Source: Triops longicaudatus
Lineage: Eukaryota > Arthropoda > Branchiopoda > Notostraca > Triopsidae
Reading direction: 5' to 3'
Assembly: GCA_022885665.1 (NCBI GenBank)
Contig: JAGQDJ010000150.1
Coordinates: 62,001 to 126,000, forward strand
Length of the DNA stretch: 64,000 nucleotides
The notes under the pieces are model-generated. The model saw only the letters and a program-made list of their open reading frames with translations, did not search any database and was not told where the DNA came from. Shown piece by piece: positions 47,671-58,462 of this stretch (within the stretch, counting starts at the first letter, position 1; each line of letters begins with the position of its first letter). The position numbers and the translations under genes are program-made.

Positions 47671-49446
47671 ATGTCCAGTGAAGACAACCTTAGCACTTTT
47701 TATGTGCAAGATGAGCCCTTGGCGGGGTTTAAGTTGCATGAAAACGGACCTCAGACTATTAGCGCGCTAGTTAGCAGCTACAACTCAATCTTGAAATCGC
47801 GAAGAAACTCAACTGGCTTGCGTCAGGTAAATTTCACGGATCTGCTATTAATTTGAAGAGAACTTACACCAAGTTGATCCTGCCGCGACTTCCTCTCAAA
47901 GCAAAGTTTAAAAGGCCATAGAGCGAAATAATTTGCGACATAATAGTTTGACAACTTAAAACGAACGCAACGTAATGGTAAAGAGTGATCTTGTTGGTCT
48001 TAGCTCCATATTTGCAACATGGCGTCCGTAGCGGCATCCCCCACGTGGCAGTGGCACGCACCCTGCCGCGTGCTAGCAAGATAGCTTGAAAAAGAAATAA
48101 ACGCTCCAATGTTTATTGAATAAATGTGGCTCAGTAAACTGTAACACTTGTAAAACGGACCCCTTTAGTTCATTTACGCTTATTTTACTACTTGTGAAAA
48201 AGCTTGGAAGTGGATTTTCAATCAACCCGCACATACGATGGACGAGGCCGTACTTAGTGGGGGGATGACCCCCCACCTGAACCAAAGTCCTGGTTACAGC
48301 CCGTATGAAGGATTTCGAGCTGGCGCGATATTTTAAATGTTGGCGGAAAACAAATAAAAGGAGCTTGTTCGACGGTAGTTTATATATTTTTTTAATGGTT
48401 TGGTTATTAACCCAAAAGGAGCTGCAAGTCGAATATAGATAAGTTCATTGTCAGTAAAAATCAATAACCGGGTGGTTAGCATGTTATCAGTTCCAGAAAT
48501 CGAACCGTATCCCTTTTTGGCACACGATACTGAACTCAGATTTCCAAGGGCTGTAAAGACTTACCTAGCCGTCCACGAAGGATAAGTTTTAGGACGCTCC
48601 CAAGCCCCCAAAGATGCTAATAAAATATATTTTCTTCAGACCTCCCCCTAAGCCCCTTGTTCTAATCAAACAGAAGCTAAAGCCTTAAATTTAAATATTC
48701 TACTGTTTAATCAAGCCCAGGATCAACATTTACCAAGTCTGAAATCTTTCTCGTATTCACAAGGCAAGCATAATGAATGATAATATTATAGCTTGAGCAT
48801 AATTAACATAATGAACTTGAGCATAATGAGCACAAAGAACTTGAGCATGATAAATATAATGAATCAGAATATATACCAATTACGAAAAAAAAAAAAACAG
48901 GAATTTACAATAGAAGCAAAAAGCCAACAATTTATTCGGAAGGACGGAAAGGCACTCATGGTAGACATTTTATCGTCAGATGCATCTCGTTTTGCTGTAA
49001 GAAAGAACTAGTTTTGTTGTTAAGTGGAACAAGTTCTAAAAATGAAAGATGGAATAAGAAATTTTAATAGAGATTGTAAAAGAGGGTGAATGCACGGAAG
49101 GCTTCGCAAATCTTGGCGAAAATCTCGGCGTCTTCTCTTATTGACCTGAGACTGCTTTCCCTTCGCCTTGAAATCTCCCCGCAACTGCCTTGGATATAAA
49201 CGCGGATGGGGCATTTCTCCGTTCGTAAGATCAATCTCGCTTGTAAATCGGGATCGTGAGGGAATTCGTAATAACAGGGATATAAAAGCTCTTTTCATTT
49301 CATTCTTGGACTGGCAGGTGCATCAACACTATACACCAGGCACCCCAGAAAACACTCATGTCTTGCCTTCCACCATAGAAGAAGACGAAATCGGACAAGA
49401 AGGAGCAACTTTTGAATTGCCCTTTACTTTAGAAGATCAAATCTAA
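47671..49446 (+). CDS. Unrecognised two-exon gene; CDS join 47671-47826 and 49318-49446
   Basis: Exon 1 follows an acceptor-like TTTAACCTTTCAG and begins ATGTCCAGTGAAG; it encodes 52 residues and ends GTCAG|GTAAAT in phase 0. The second exon follows TTCTTGGACTGGCAG|GTGCAT, also phase 0, and gives 42 residues to TAA. The 94-residue product is polar, with a Ser/Asn middle and a markedly acidic Thr/Pro-containing C-terminus (about 68-94, with IEEDEIG and FTLEDQI). No domain is recognised. An ATTAAA hexamer at 49582 could terminate the transcript. A non-coding leader exon upstream is likely, because the ATG sits just after an acceptor. Splice sites, phase and reading frame agree, but nothing else supports it. 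Confidence 0.38.
48792..48863 (+). repeat. Three tandem copies of a 24-bp unit
   Basis: The copies at 48792, 48816 and 48840 all begin CTTGAGCAT and end AA, with a few substitutions. The unit is a multiple of three, so an open frame crosses it as eight-residue repeats. It lies in the presumed intron of the 47.67-49.45 kb gene and is probably a non-coding minisatellite. Confidence 0.8.
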
Positions 49447-50695
49447 ACTATTACGAAACCGTTATTCCCAAAATATTCATGCCACCAGTTCTTAACTTGA
49501 GCAACAATGACCTTTTTTTCAAGCACTAATGTTGTTCAGTGACTGCACGAAGATTAGTTACGTCTTTGCTGCATTTCGAAAATTAAAGCTCTGCATGATT
49601 CTGTTTGGCTGCAGACAATCGTTCCGTGCGATTACATGATACCTAGACAAATACAACAATGAACATCATTGTATGAAAAAGCTCCGTAGAGTTCACAAAT
49701 GAATTTCCACGGACGGAAATGCTAATAGCTATACTTGTTACATAAACGCGATTAAATATTGTCTAGTTTCATTCATTCAGTTAATACTTTTAAAATCAAA
49801 GTTAGAAAGGTATTTCGAATTACTTAATCGTGAAAGCGCGCAAAGAATGGGAAATAACGGAATAAAGCAGTTTTATTATTTGTTTTGGAAAGAAAGCGAG
49901 ATGTATTGTGTTCTCATACAACTCTTTACCGTGCTTTGCCCAGTTTACTGCCGAAAGAAAAGTCACCTGGCTCTTAGAAAAAAAAAATCGTGTTTGTCTT
50001 ATTCAACTCTATGTACTCGACGCAACGTTTACGGCTGTGACGTATTGGAATGTTGTCTCGCAAATAAAAAAAAATCTGAAAGAAGCATTGCTTCGTTGGC
50101 CTGCTGGTCAGTGAAAGAGATTTTTGGCGGGCAAAAGACAGTTGAGCAGTGATGTTCGTGGGGTCTCGGCGTGCTGTTACCGGCATCGGCAGCTGCTTCC
50201 GGTAAAAGCTAGCGAGGTGATGGTAGACGGAGGAATGGTCAGCACGGTCCCAATCTTGGAAACATGGCACTTGTAATACTTGTTAGGCCCCTTTATAGAA
50301 TTGGTAACAAAGCAGCACCAGCAGCAGCATGTCTAACCATCCTACAAGTCGCACCTGCCTACCTTTTCTTCGGTCGTTTACTGATAAGGTGAAGTCTCGG
50401 GGAGACAGCAGGAGGGTGCAAAGTTTTTTTTTCCGTTTTCTTTTCGGTGTGGATAGAAAAGAACAACTGTGAGGTGAGCGCGCGTCCTTAGGATTGCGGC
50501 ATTTCCCAAGATTGGGTCAAAGTGGAGGGACACTCTGCAGTGCTTCTGCTGTAACGCAGTGTCGTTACCGTCATTAGCGGTAACATGAGCACCACGATGG
50601 TAATCTTGTGCAAGTTTATGACTGCCGCACACAATTGTCACCATTAAAAGCAGAAATTGGAACGTTTTGATAACTCTGTGCTGTGCTTTCTGACT

Positions 50696-50803
50696 GTTGC
50701 TTGATTATAATTTGTTGCTTGATTATAATTTTTGTCAATACCGTTGTTATGTGTAAGCACTAGAATGTCCTTTTTAAACGGCCTTTTAAATGTCCTTTTT
50801 AAA
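50696..50803 (+). repeat. Two short tandem duplications
   Basis: GTTGCTTGATTATAATTT occurs twice back to back (50696-50713, 50714-50731). About 35 bp later AATGTCCTTTTTAAA occurs at 50764 and 50789. Both look like recent slippage duplications. Confidence 0.8.
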
Positions 50804-51673
50804 GTCCAAATGTAAATTGGCACAATGTAAACCTTGTACATGTGAACCTTTAATATGCGCCATTGCACGGCAATGAGTTTGGCTCATGCCGAAAATTCTT
50901 AATTACAGTAAAATTCTAAAAGGCATGCAAAAACTAATAATGTTACAACGTAATTAGAAAAAAATAAGTACTTGAATTCGTAAGACTACGCTTTATACAC
51001 TTCTGTAATTTTCAAGCCAGCAGAAGCACGAACTATTTGATGGCACGTTTAAGCGTACTGATGAAAGTAAATTAGACGTGTATTCGGTACCATTCATAGA
51101 AATTTGTCGAATTAGATCAAGGAAGCGGCAACAGAACCCCAGAACACAAATATTGATTGATCTTTCACTGATTCTGTTAGGAGAAGCAGAACTGTTAAAA
51201 CTGGCTGTACGAGGACTTATCTCGAGTACGATTTCCGTGAGTGCTGAGACACCACTATGACGCTCGAGTTCGAAAATGCGCGCCCTTCCCTACTATGGTA
51301 TAGGTCGGTTAGGTTTCTTTGTTAAGTCACCGTTTCTGTGTTGTGCAGCAGAACGTACAGCAGAGCTGTGTGAAATATACGGCCATGACGTAACAACGTA
51401 TACCTTCTTAACAACTAGGGAGCTCCCGTGATAAGAACACTCATTATTTCTAACTACAGTGCAACGCACAATAAAGCATCAAAACTTTGATTCGAGAAAC
51501 ACGGCAGTTACTGAACAGTGAAGGTTTGTTTAACCTGCTGAGCGTTTCTCCCCAGGAACACTCATTGTTACTCAACTAGACAGAGTTCTAGCCCTTGTTT
51601 GTTATAACGGACAAAGTCAGGAAAGTCTTTATGAAGGAACACTGTGGAGTCACACCGCAACGAACCATAGCTG

Positions 51674-51948
51674 CAGTGAACCTTCGGATATACCGGACGC
51701 TCTAATATAGCGGAAAGTTAAGGAATATAGCAAAAATTTCTTAAAAAAAACCTTTGATATGATGTGTTCTTGATTAGTACGGATATAGCGTAGTCTATAG
51801 GTATAACGATTAATTATATTCGAATAATTAATTTGGTTATAAGGTCAAATCCCCAACCAATAACTTGATAAAGTGTAAATTCTGATATCCTGGTATACCA
51901 AACAGTTTATCCTTCCTCATGGATGTTCGCTATAGAGGACTTTACCTT
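51674..51948. mobile_element. Degenerate pogo/Tigger-like MITE
   Basis: The left end, CAGTGAACCTTCGGATATAC, and the right end, whose reverse complement includes GTCCTCTATAGCGAACATC, are diverged versions of Tigger-type termini (CAGTGAAACCTC...ATAGCGGACA). The interior repeats ATATAGCG and GGATATAGCG motifs and is otherwise AT-rich and non-coding. The termini are too diverged to set exact boundaries. Confidence 0.5.
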
Positions 51949-52271
51949 AGTTGTTAAACAGTAGCAGGTTCCCAAGTAAGAGAAAGGGTTAGGCCTATCA
52001 GGATCGAGTACAACAACTTTTCCCTTATGCCTCTCTGGATATCATGATAATAACCTGTACATGGGGTCATAAATCCGACGGAAAGCTTTGCGTACCTCCC
52101 AAAACGGAAAAAAAAGCGCCTAGAAGGAAAAGGGGCAGAAGGGATGGGGAAAGAGATGCAGCGTGTTTTAATAAGGGGCAGGTGGGTGACAAGTTTCTCA
52201 CAAGAAAAACCCCTGTACAGAGCATAATGAGACTTTTTGAAAAAGCCAAGCAGCTGCCTGCCTTAACCTAG

Positions 52272-52625
52272 CTTTTCCCCTACAATCACCATCTGGAAGA
52301 GATGAGGATGGATATGGACATCTACCCCAAGTCAAGGTAAAGTGGTATACAAGCAGGAGGCTTCAGCCAAAGGTTTTATGCAAAGAAAGCATTTTTTATT
52401 TATTTTTATTTTAAAAGTACCAGCACCCCTAAAACAGCCGAGATGCCCTTTTCAAGCTGCTCGGGTTCGGAAATCTTGCAAGGTTATCACGGAGCACGAA
52501 CTTTTCTACTGAAAGCTTTATTTGACTTAGGAAACAGTGACCAGCTGCAGTTCAAAGATTTTAATAAACAGAAAAAAAAAAGATTTCCTTTCCCTTCTTT
52601 TCCTCCTTCCAAAGTCCCATTTTAG
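52272..52625 (+). CDS. Candidate exon pair 52272-52336 and 52418-52625, unrecognised
   Basis: The first segment (65 nt) follows CCTTAACCTAG and ends TCAAG|GTAAAG; the second follows a T-rich acceptor (TTTATTTTAAAAG). Reading phase 0 into phase 2 keeps one frame open across the junction and on to TAG at 52623, ending in a Lys/Pro/Phe-rich tail. The first segment has another open frame, ending in phase 0 and reading SPSGRDEDGYGHLPQ, which would need a different partner exon. No domain is recognised. Confidence 0.2.
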
Positions 52626-53991
52626 GGCCAATGCAAGGAAGCTTAAGCTGCTAAGTGTGTGTGATGACATTTTCGTCGTATTCAGTCTTGATGGACGACT
52701 TTCATAACACAAACACCGAACAGCTCCTTGTGACATGCTCAAATTTTCCAGTCATGTGTATTTTTCTCCTAATTTATGTTTTAAGATATACTGCGATTGT
52801 TTTTTAAATTAATTCTTTTTACACGTTTTCATCCCTTATTTAAAGGCTTTTTCTCCTGTTTAAAAGTTTCGAGAACTTCTGTACTTGACTGTTTAAATCA
52901 ATAATTTGGCTTAGAAAATCCAATCTAGCCATTGCAACTGCGTTATCTCAATTGTCGTTACAATAAATGCGTAATAAGCAATAATATATGCCGACGAATA
53001 TTTGCAAATCCGTAATAACATTCAAGGACAATGAATATAATAGTAACACTATTTGTCGCTAACCATGTGTATCGTAATCATAATTACTAATCGCAATTTT
53101 GTAACTAGTTATTTTATCGTAATGTTTTTTTTAAAATTATTTAACTGACTTCAAGAATTGAAAATTTAAACAAATGAAAATCAAGTTAAATCAGAATAAA
53201 CTGAGTTCTTGTATCAATTTACTACATCAAATCGATTTTTTTGGTGTGCAATCAGAGTATTATTTTTGTGTAATCAGTTTATTATCTTAAGTGGAGTTCG
53301 TAACATATGGCTTTAATTGTTGTAAGAAACACAGTTCTGTCATTAAAGTACATTCACTGTTTTACAAAACTAATGAAGAAATTCTGCGCATATCGTCGAA
53401 TTGTCCGGAGGAATAATTAACGTTGAAGATTATAAAATATGCAAAGTCCAGATAAAACCTGTATAATTTTAATTCAATATTATTTTATTGCTTTTATTTC
53501 TGATATGGTTCAGTTGCGTTGTTTCTTTTACATTATTTTCCTATTCAAGCTTTGCGATGTAAAGTTAGTCATGTTCAGTTGCGTATCAGATGTCTTAAGG
53601 GGATTTTCTATGGCGTAAATCACCACGTTAAAACGTTTCTGGGATTCCACGCCATGCCTCGCTTCCTCATAAAGGATGAATCTTAATAATAACGTGCTAT
53701 GAAGGAGTTCGCTGGAACTGTTTGTGTCCCAGACCACTTTTTTTGCACCCAGGGGCCATAAGACGCTTTCAGCACCCCAACAAACGATCGGCTTTATCGC
53801 TAGATTAAATCTTTCCTCTCCCACTACCACCATGAGTACAAGCATACCACACATTCCGGCCGAAAAGGAGTAAACTTCCACTTGGGACGAAGCCCACTGA
53901 GCCTACAAGGACGCCTCCAACAAGAATGTCTGAGTTTGCGGAACAATTGGGCGACAACCAGAAATAGGCCATATCTTTTCCCTTTCTTCAG
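52626..53991. other. No supported gene
   Basis: Very AT-rich to about 53500. A 117-codon minus-strand frame (53528-53881) with a hydrophobic stretch sits in a GC-richer patch, but clear splice boundaries were not found. Confidence 0.35.
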
Positions 53992-54192
53992 TTCGTCTTA
54001 GTTTCAATTAAGTCTTCTTTCCAATCCGTTGACACTGAAATACGGAAAAATGTATTTCTAGAAGCTCTTGGGAAAGAAGACGACAGTTGGATCTTCGGTG
54101 GTGACATGCCACGCTCTACCGCATCTTCCAAGTTACCACTTACCAGGAAAAAGGGATCCTGGATTGTTCAAGACGAGAAACCTTGTAAATAA
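53992..54192 (+). CDS. Candidate terminal exon, or part of an alternative exon 54060-54269
   Basis: A good acceptor (CTTTTCCCTTTCTTCAG) opens a 66-codon frame to TAA at 54190, including the segment EALGKEDDSWIFGGD. A second solution uses a weaker acceptor before 54060 and the donor TAAAG|GTAAAAG at 54270, stays open in another frame, and splices in phase 1 to 54446, ending at a TGA inside that exon. The two are mutually exclusive. The product is not recognised under either reading. Confidence 0.22.
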   Translation, partial: FVLVSIKSSFQSVDTEIRKNVFLEALGKEDDSWIFGGDMPRSTASSKLPLTRKKGSWIVQDEKPCK

Positions 54193-54445
54193 CTGGACCG
54201 AAAATTCCGCGTCAGTGTCAACTGCGAAGTTCTTCATGGAGTTTGGGACCAGTCGAGTAGTCTATAAAGGTAAAAGCGTGGCTCATTGTTTGGATAACGA
54301 CCTATGGCTATGGTCAATATCAGGTCTCGAGTAAGAGGAATGTTTAAACTTTACGCTTTTTGTGTTTAGAAAAGAACAAGAATTTTTTTTTCGGGGGCAA
54401 CCTTTCTTAAGAATGAATGCAGAACCACTCGAAACTTTTCTATAG

Positions 54446-54556
54446 GGCCGCAAATTCACGAAGCAAGACGGTCGGGCTCAGGATCTAATTCTGTCTCCAG
54501 AAATCTGGAAAAAGAGGCCAACTTTTGAAACCCTATTGTCACCCAGCCTAGCAGAG
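54446..54556 (+). CDS. Candidate internal exon, 37 codons
   Basis: The segment is bounded by ACTTTTCTATAG and by the donor GCAGAG|GTAAAAG. It is exactly 111 nt and open in phase 0 throughout, giving a basic peptide containing LILSPEIWKKRPTFETLLS. In phase 1 it instead ends at a TGA and could be the last exon of the 54060-54269 unit. Short in-phase blocks with donors follow at 54794 (CCAG|GTATGT) and 54946 (ATCAG|GTGTTC), hinting at further small exons. Confidence 0.25.
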
Positions 54557-55470
54557 GTAAAAGTCAAAGAGGCATAACGCTTGAGCAACGATAGGGAAGT
54601 TCATCGAGCCATTGAAAACAGGACAATACAAGGAGTTTTACGACGAAAACCTTGCTTAACTTACCAAAGCCGAGTGCGCAAAAAAGAGAAGAGGACAAAA
54701 ATCGAAAAGTCTGAAATTAAAATTCTTTTAATTCGACCCTGCTTTAATCGAAAGTCACCCCGCCAGAACACCGTGACGGATCCTTACCAGGTATGTCTGG
54801 CATTAACAAAAAAAAAAGAAGCTCACAACACCTCCCATTCTCCCTGATGTGTGGAATTCATGTCACCCTGTCACTTTCGGTCGCAGAGGGAATTTCACCT
54901 CACTTTAATTACGCTGTCTATCATCGCCATCAGGTGTTCTCTATCATCAACAGTATTTTAACAATTTATTCTAAGCATAACAAAAAAAGCTCTCTAAAAC
55001 TACTAAGAACATGTTAGTTATGTAGTTATTGGGGTTTTAAGACGAACTGTGTTGCCACAGCGACAGCTCTACACACGTCAAAATTGTCAAGTGAATAGCA
55101 AAAAGACAGGTAGGAAAACAAGGAAAATGTAACCAAAGAAACAACACATAAAAATTGCAAAAGCTTCTGGAAGAAATGGTGAAGAATTGAACTGGAACGT
55201 GCTTCGAAATTTTAAAAAAATTGAAAGTAAAAAGTTCAAACACCTAAAAACATTGGAAATTGAGTTACAAAAAGTAAAACTTAAGACACTACCTTTCTCT
55301 AGAAGAGGTTCGATGAAATTATACACGTTAAAAGTGATCAGATGATTCTAAGAAATGTCAAGGAAATGTTTCATAGTAAAGTTTAATTTTCGCCACAGAA
55401 TCTCTCACAAGCGAACTTGTTCATGAAATAAGTTAGGAAAGGCAGTTGTAAGCACGTGGCATTGTTTAAG

Positions 55471-55632
55471 CCAAGAACGAACGTTTCCTACTGCGCTGAA
55501 CACGTGCCAAGTTCTACTGTAGGCCATAGACAAACAGCCAGGACCTGTTGCGGGGTAGACCACAGTTTCGTAACAACTAAAGTTCGCCTAGCTCGCGCTG
55601 TTCCGGCATCCGCGGGAGGAGCGCAAGGCATG
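55471..55632 (+). CDS. Candidate internal exon, 54 codons, Cys/Ala-containing
   Basis: This GC-richer block lies between a modest acceptor (CATTGTTTAAG) and the donor GGCATG|GTAAAT, and is open in phase 0. It encodes a mixed peptide with a CC pair and an Ala/Gly-rich end. GC-rich sequence stays open by chance more easily, so this is weak. Confidence 0.17.
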
Positions 55633-58404
55633 GTAAATTTCCGTCTCTTTCTCACGTTGCGTTCCTTGTTTTTCGTGCATTAATTTTCGCACTTTGTAAG
55701 CTAAATAGTTGAAAACTGATTACATTCAACAGAAGTTTAATTTTAGGCAGTCATAACATTTTTGACACAGCAATTAACCTGATCTTTGCAGGCTTATTTA
55801 ATCTTACCAATGAGAATACAGTCGGAATAACTATAGAAAAATACCATACATTAATCAGTTGTCCAGAAAATTACATATAAGCTAAATTGTTACTCCTCTT
55901 CTGTTGATTTTGTTTTCAAAACGTGGTGCGATGTGTTTTCTTTGAACGAGAATGGGAAACTGAAAGGATGAACGATTTAATTTGTTGACTCAATAAATTA
56001 ATTATCTTAACAATATGGAAATTGAAGGACATATTTGAAAATTTAATTCATTGCCTATGATTTCTCTTTTATATATTAATTTCCATCGGCATTTCTTTCA
56101 CATGAAATGGGTAAATTCTCATACAGGCTTGACAGGAAGACATTTTTTATTTTTTTCTGTACATTTTGTAGCGATTTCAATTAACTTTCTAATCATGTAT
56201 TCATAGAAGAAGCAAAACAACTATATAAAAACATTTAGTTGACAAATAATAAGCAAAGTTTTCCAACGTTTTTCAATGTGTGTTGCCCAATACAAAATTT
56301 TTTAAGTGTCGTTTCAGCATTATGAATCTCTTATGTGTAAATAGGCAGCACGCAGAATTATGGTTAAACTTGAGTACAAGTGTTCTAGGAAAAAAGAGAA
56401 GGGAGGAGGGTGAAAAGTGGTTGAGAATCGCTACTACTTTGTTTGGTGAAGAAGGAAAGCGACGTCTATTGTGTAATAACAAGTTACGCCAACTTTGGTT
56501 AAAATCACAAAAAAGCCGACGTCAAATATCTTTTGGGGTCTAAGGAAGCCGCATTCTTTTGGGTTTTCTGAGGGGAGATAAGCTGCCCAGGCTGAAAGTG
56601 AAGACATTCCATGCATTCACATGTGTTTTTCCCTACCGCGATCGTGTGATATGGATCCTAATTAGGACTGCCTAAGATCGAGTTCCTGAAGAAAGGCTGA
56701 TATTACGCTTTCCAGCGCCTAAAGAAAGGGGGAACAAATCTAAGCAAAGCAGCCGTAATTAACCCTAATCGCTTGGAAGACCCAAAAAGATCCAATACAA
56801 AAGGAGATTTAGAAAACACTTATTACCCTAAATATCCTATATATTGAAAATTAATTAATCAATAGTGATATTTTGTTGGGTTGAAACACATTCATTAAAA
56901 GGTGACGGAAAACTGAAAAATTAGTAAATTAGGCAAAGCTACTACAAAACCCATAAAAAGTTTATTTGAGAACTACTTTTCGGTGGATCTTACCACATGC
57001 TAACGGCCTCCAACAACAGAACTTTCGAGAACATTTATTGTTGTTTACGTTCGGCTTTCTTGCTCCAATCATGCAGACGGAGAGCTTTTGACTACTTGCC
57101 TACGAAAGCAAATCTTTTGACCATTTCCACTGTTGCTGACATCAAAAGTCATTGCTGCTCAAGATTCTGTTTTTAAGAAATATTTTTGATATATTGCGTA
57201 AAGTCACATCCGGTATTTCAAAGAATATAATGCCTTCCTCGGATGCTCTTGTCCTACGAAATGAATCAACAAATAAACAATGACAGAAAATTGACCCCTA
57301 CCCGTGAACACCAGTAGCATCATTATGGAATAAGTCAAAGTAATAAACACAATATGTCATAACGAACGCGGTTTGGGGCTTTGTGGATGTGATGTGAAAG
57401 AAGGAAGAGAAGCAAGCAAAGTGAAAAGTGAAACTGTAAAGAATTCGCAGAACCCTTTGCTAAAAACACCTGCAGCCTCATTTTTGGCCAACTTCTCTCC
57501 TGTCGAATACCAAGGGGGATTTTTGCATCTGGCCAAGTCCGCATAAAATATAGGAAGAAGGGTCTCTCCCTCGAATGAAAGGGATCAGGGGCAGACTCCA
57601 GTTTCATGTGCTACGGAGTGCGCAGTCACCGGAGAACTTCGGCCACGTGGCTGTCAGCTTCCTTTTTGGAAAAATTAAACCTTTGGCGGGACAAAAAGGC
57701 ATTATTTCTTTACTTTTCACAGAGAAGAGATCTCATATCACTCCAGAAGTCCAGTTCCCACTCAAGATTCAAATGGCAAAATTCTCAGTTTCTGCCACGT
57801 GAAAGTGAGAAGGAGGCGTCAGAAATTAAGCGAACACTTTCGAGTTTCAAACTGTCTCAAACCGGCTTGTTCTTCTGTTGTATTTTCACGTACTTCAATC
57901 AACTTTACATGAGATTCTTGTCGATATAAGTTCTTGAAAGTTATTAATACTAATTTAAATGCTTTCAGGATGTTTCTTCGAAAGGCTTGTCTGTAGCCAT
58001 GAATACCTTGTTCCAATCTGGCATACTGACATTTCTTTTTGCGTAGATTTGTAAATCAATATTTTTTTTTAATTTTTCTGCTTAAAATTATAAAATCAAC
58101 AATCTTCTTGCAAACTACGGATATGTAAACAATGTCGATTAGCTGCTGCGATACTCTAATGCAATTTTAATGTTGCAACATATTTATCTACTGGCAAATT
58201 GGGTATAAAACGTTTAAGCGTGGATAACTTTTTGTAGAATATTAAACAGTATAAATTCAATTAAGGTTGTTTTTCGTGGTTATTTTTTTTTTTCGAATAA
58301 GGCATAGGCATGGGCTAGTAGAAAACGGACTGAATGTACGTTTTCGTTATGGACTGTATTGCACTGTGATTTGTGTACGTTATCTTTGTAACACAAGTTT
58401 TGTC

Positions 58405-58462
58405 ATTTTATTAATAATACGGACACCGCTGTACCCAGGAAAGGCGCTATAAGGGTTCACCC
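58405..58462 (-). mobile_element. Possible pogo/Tigger-like terminus, minus orientation
   Basis: Read on the minus strand, GGTGAACCCTTATAGCGCC near 58456-58438, plus GGTGTCCGTATT further in, resembles the CAGTGAACC...ATAGCGGACA terminal pattern. Only one end is recognisable. Confidence 0.25.

Larger units (their letters stand above)
49447..52271. other. Mostly non-coding
   Basis: Holds the ATTAAA hexamer at 49582, an E2F-like TTTGGCGGGCAAA (50123), two short tandem duplications, one CATTGTTAC motif (51563) and the MITE at 51.67 kb. Frames near 49847-50152 overlap in several registers and were not called. Confidence 0.45.

Noticed and set aside
49281..49305. TATAAAAG followed by TCATTC, considered as a core promoter
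   Set aside because: Spacing is about 21 nt and the site overlaps the acceptor region of the 49318 exon. A splice acceptor explains it better.
53528..53881. 117-codon minus-strand frame resembling a membrane segment
   Set aside because: No start context or clear splice boundaries, and plus-strand frames overlap it. Kept only as a note.
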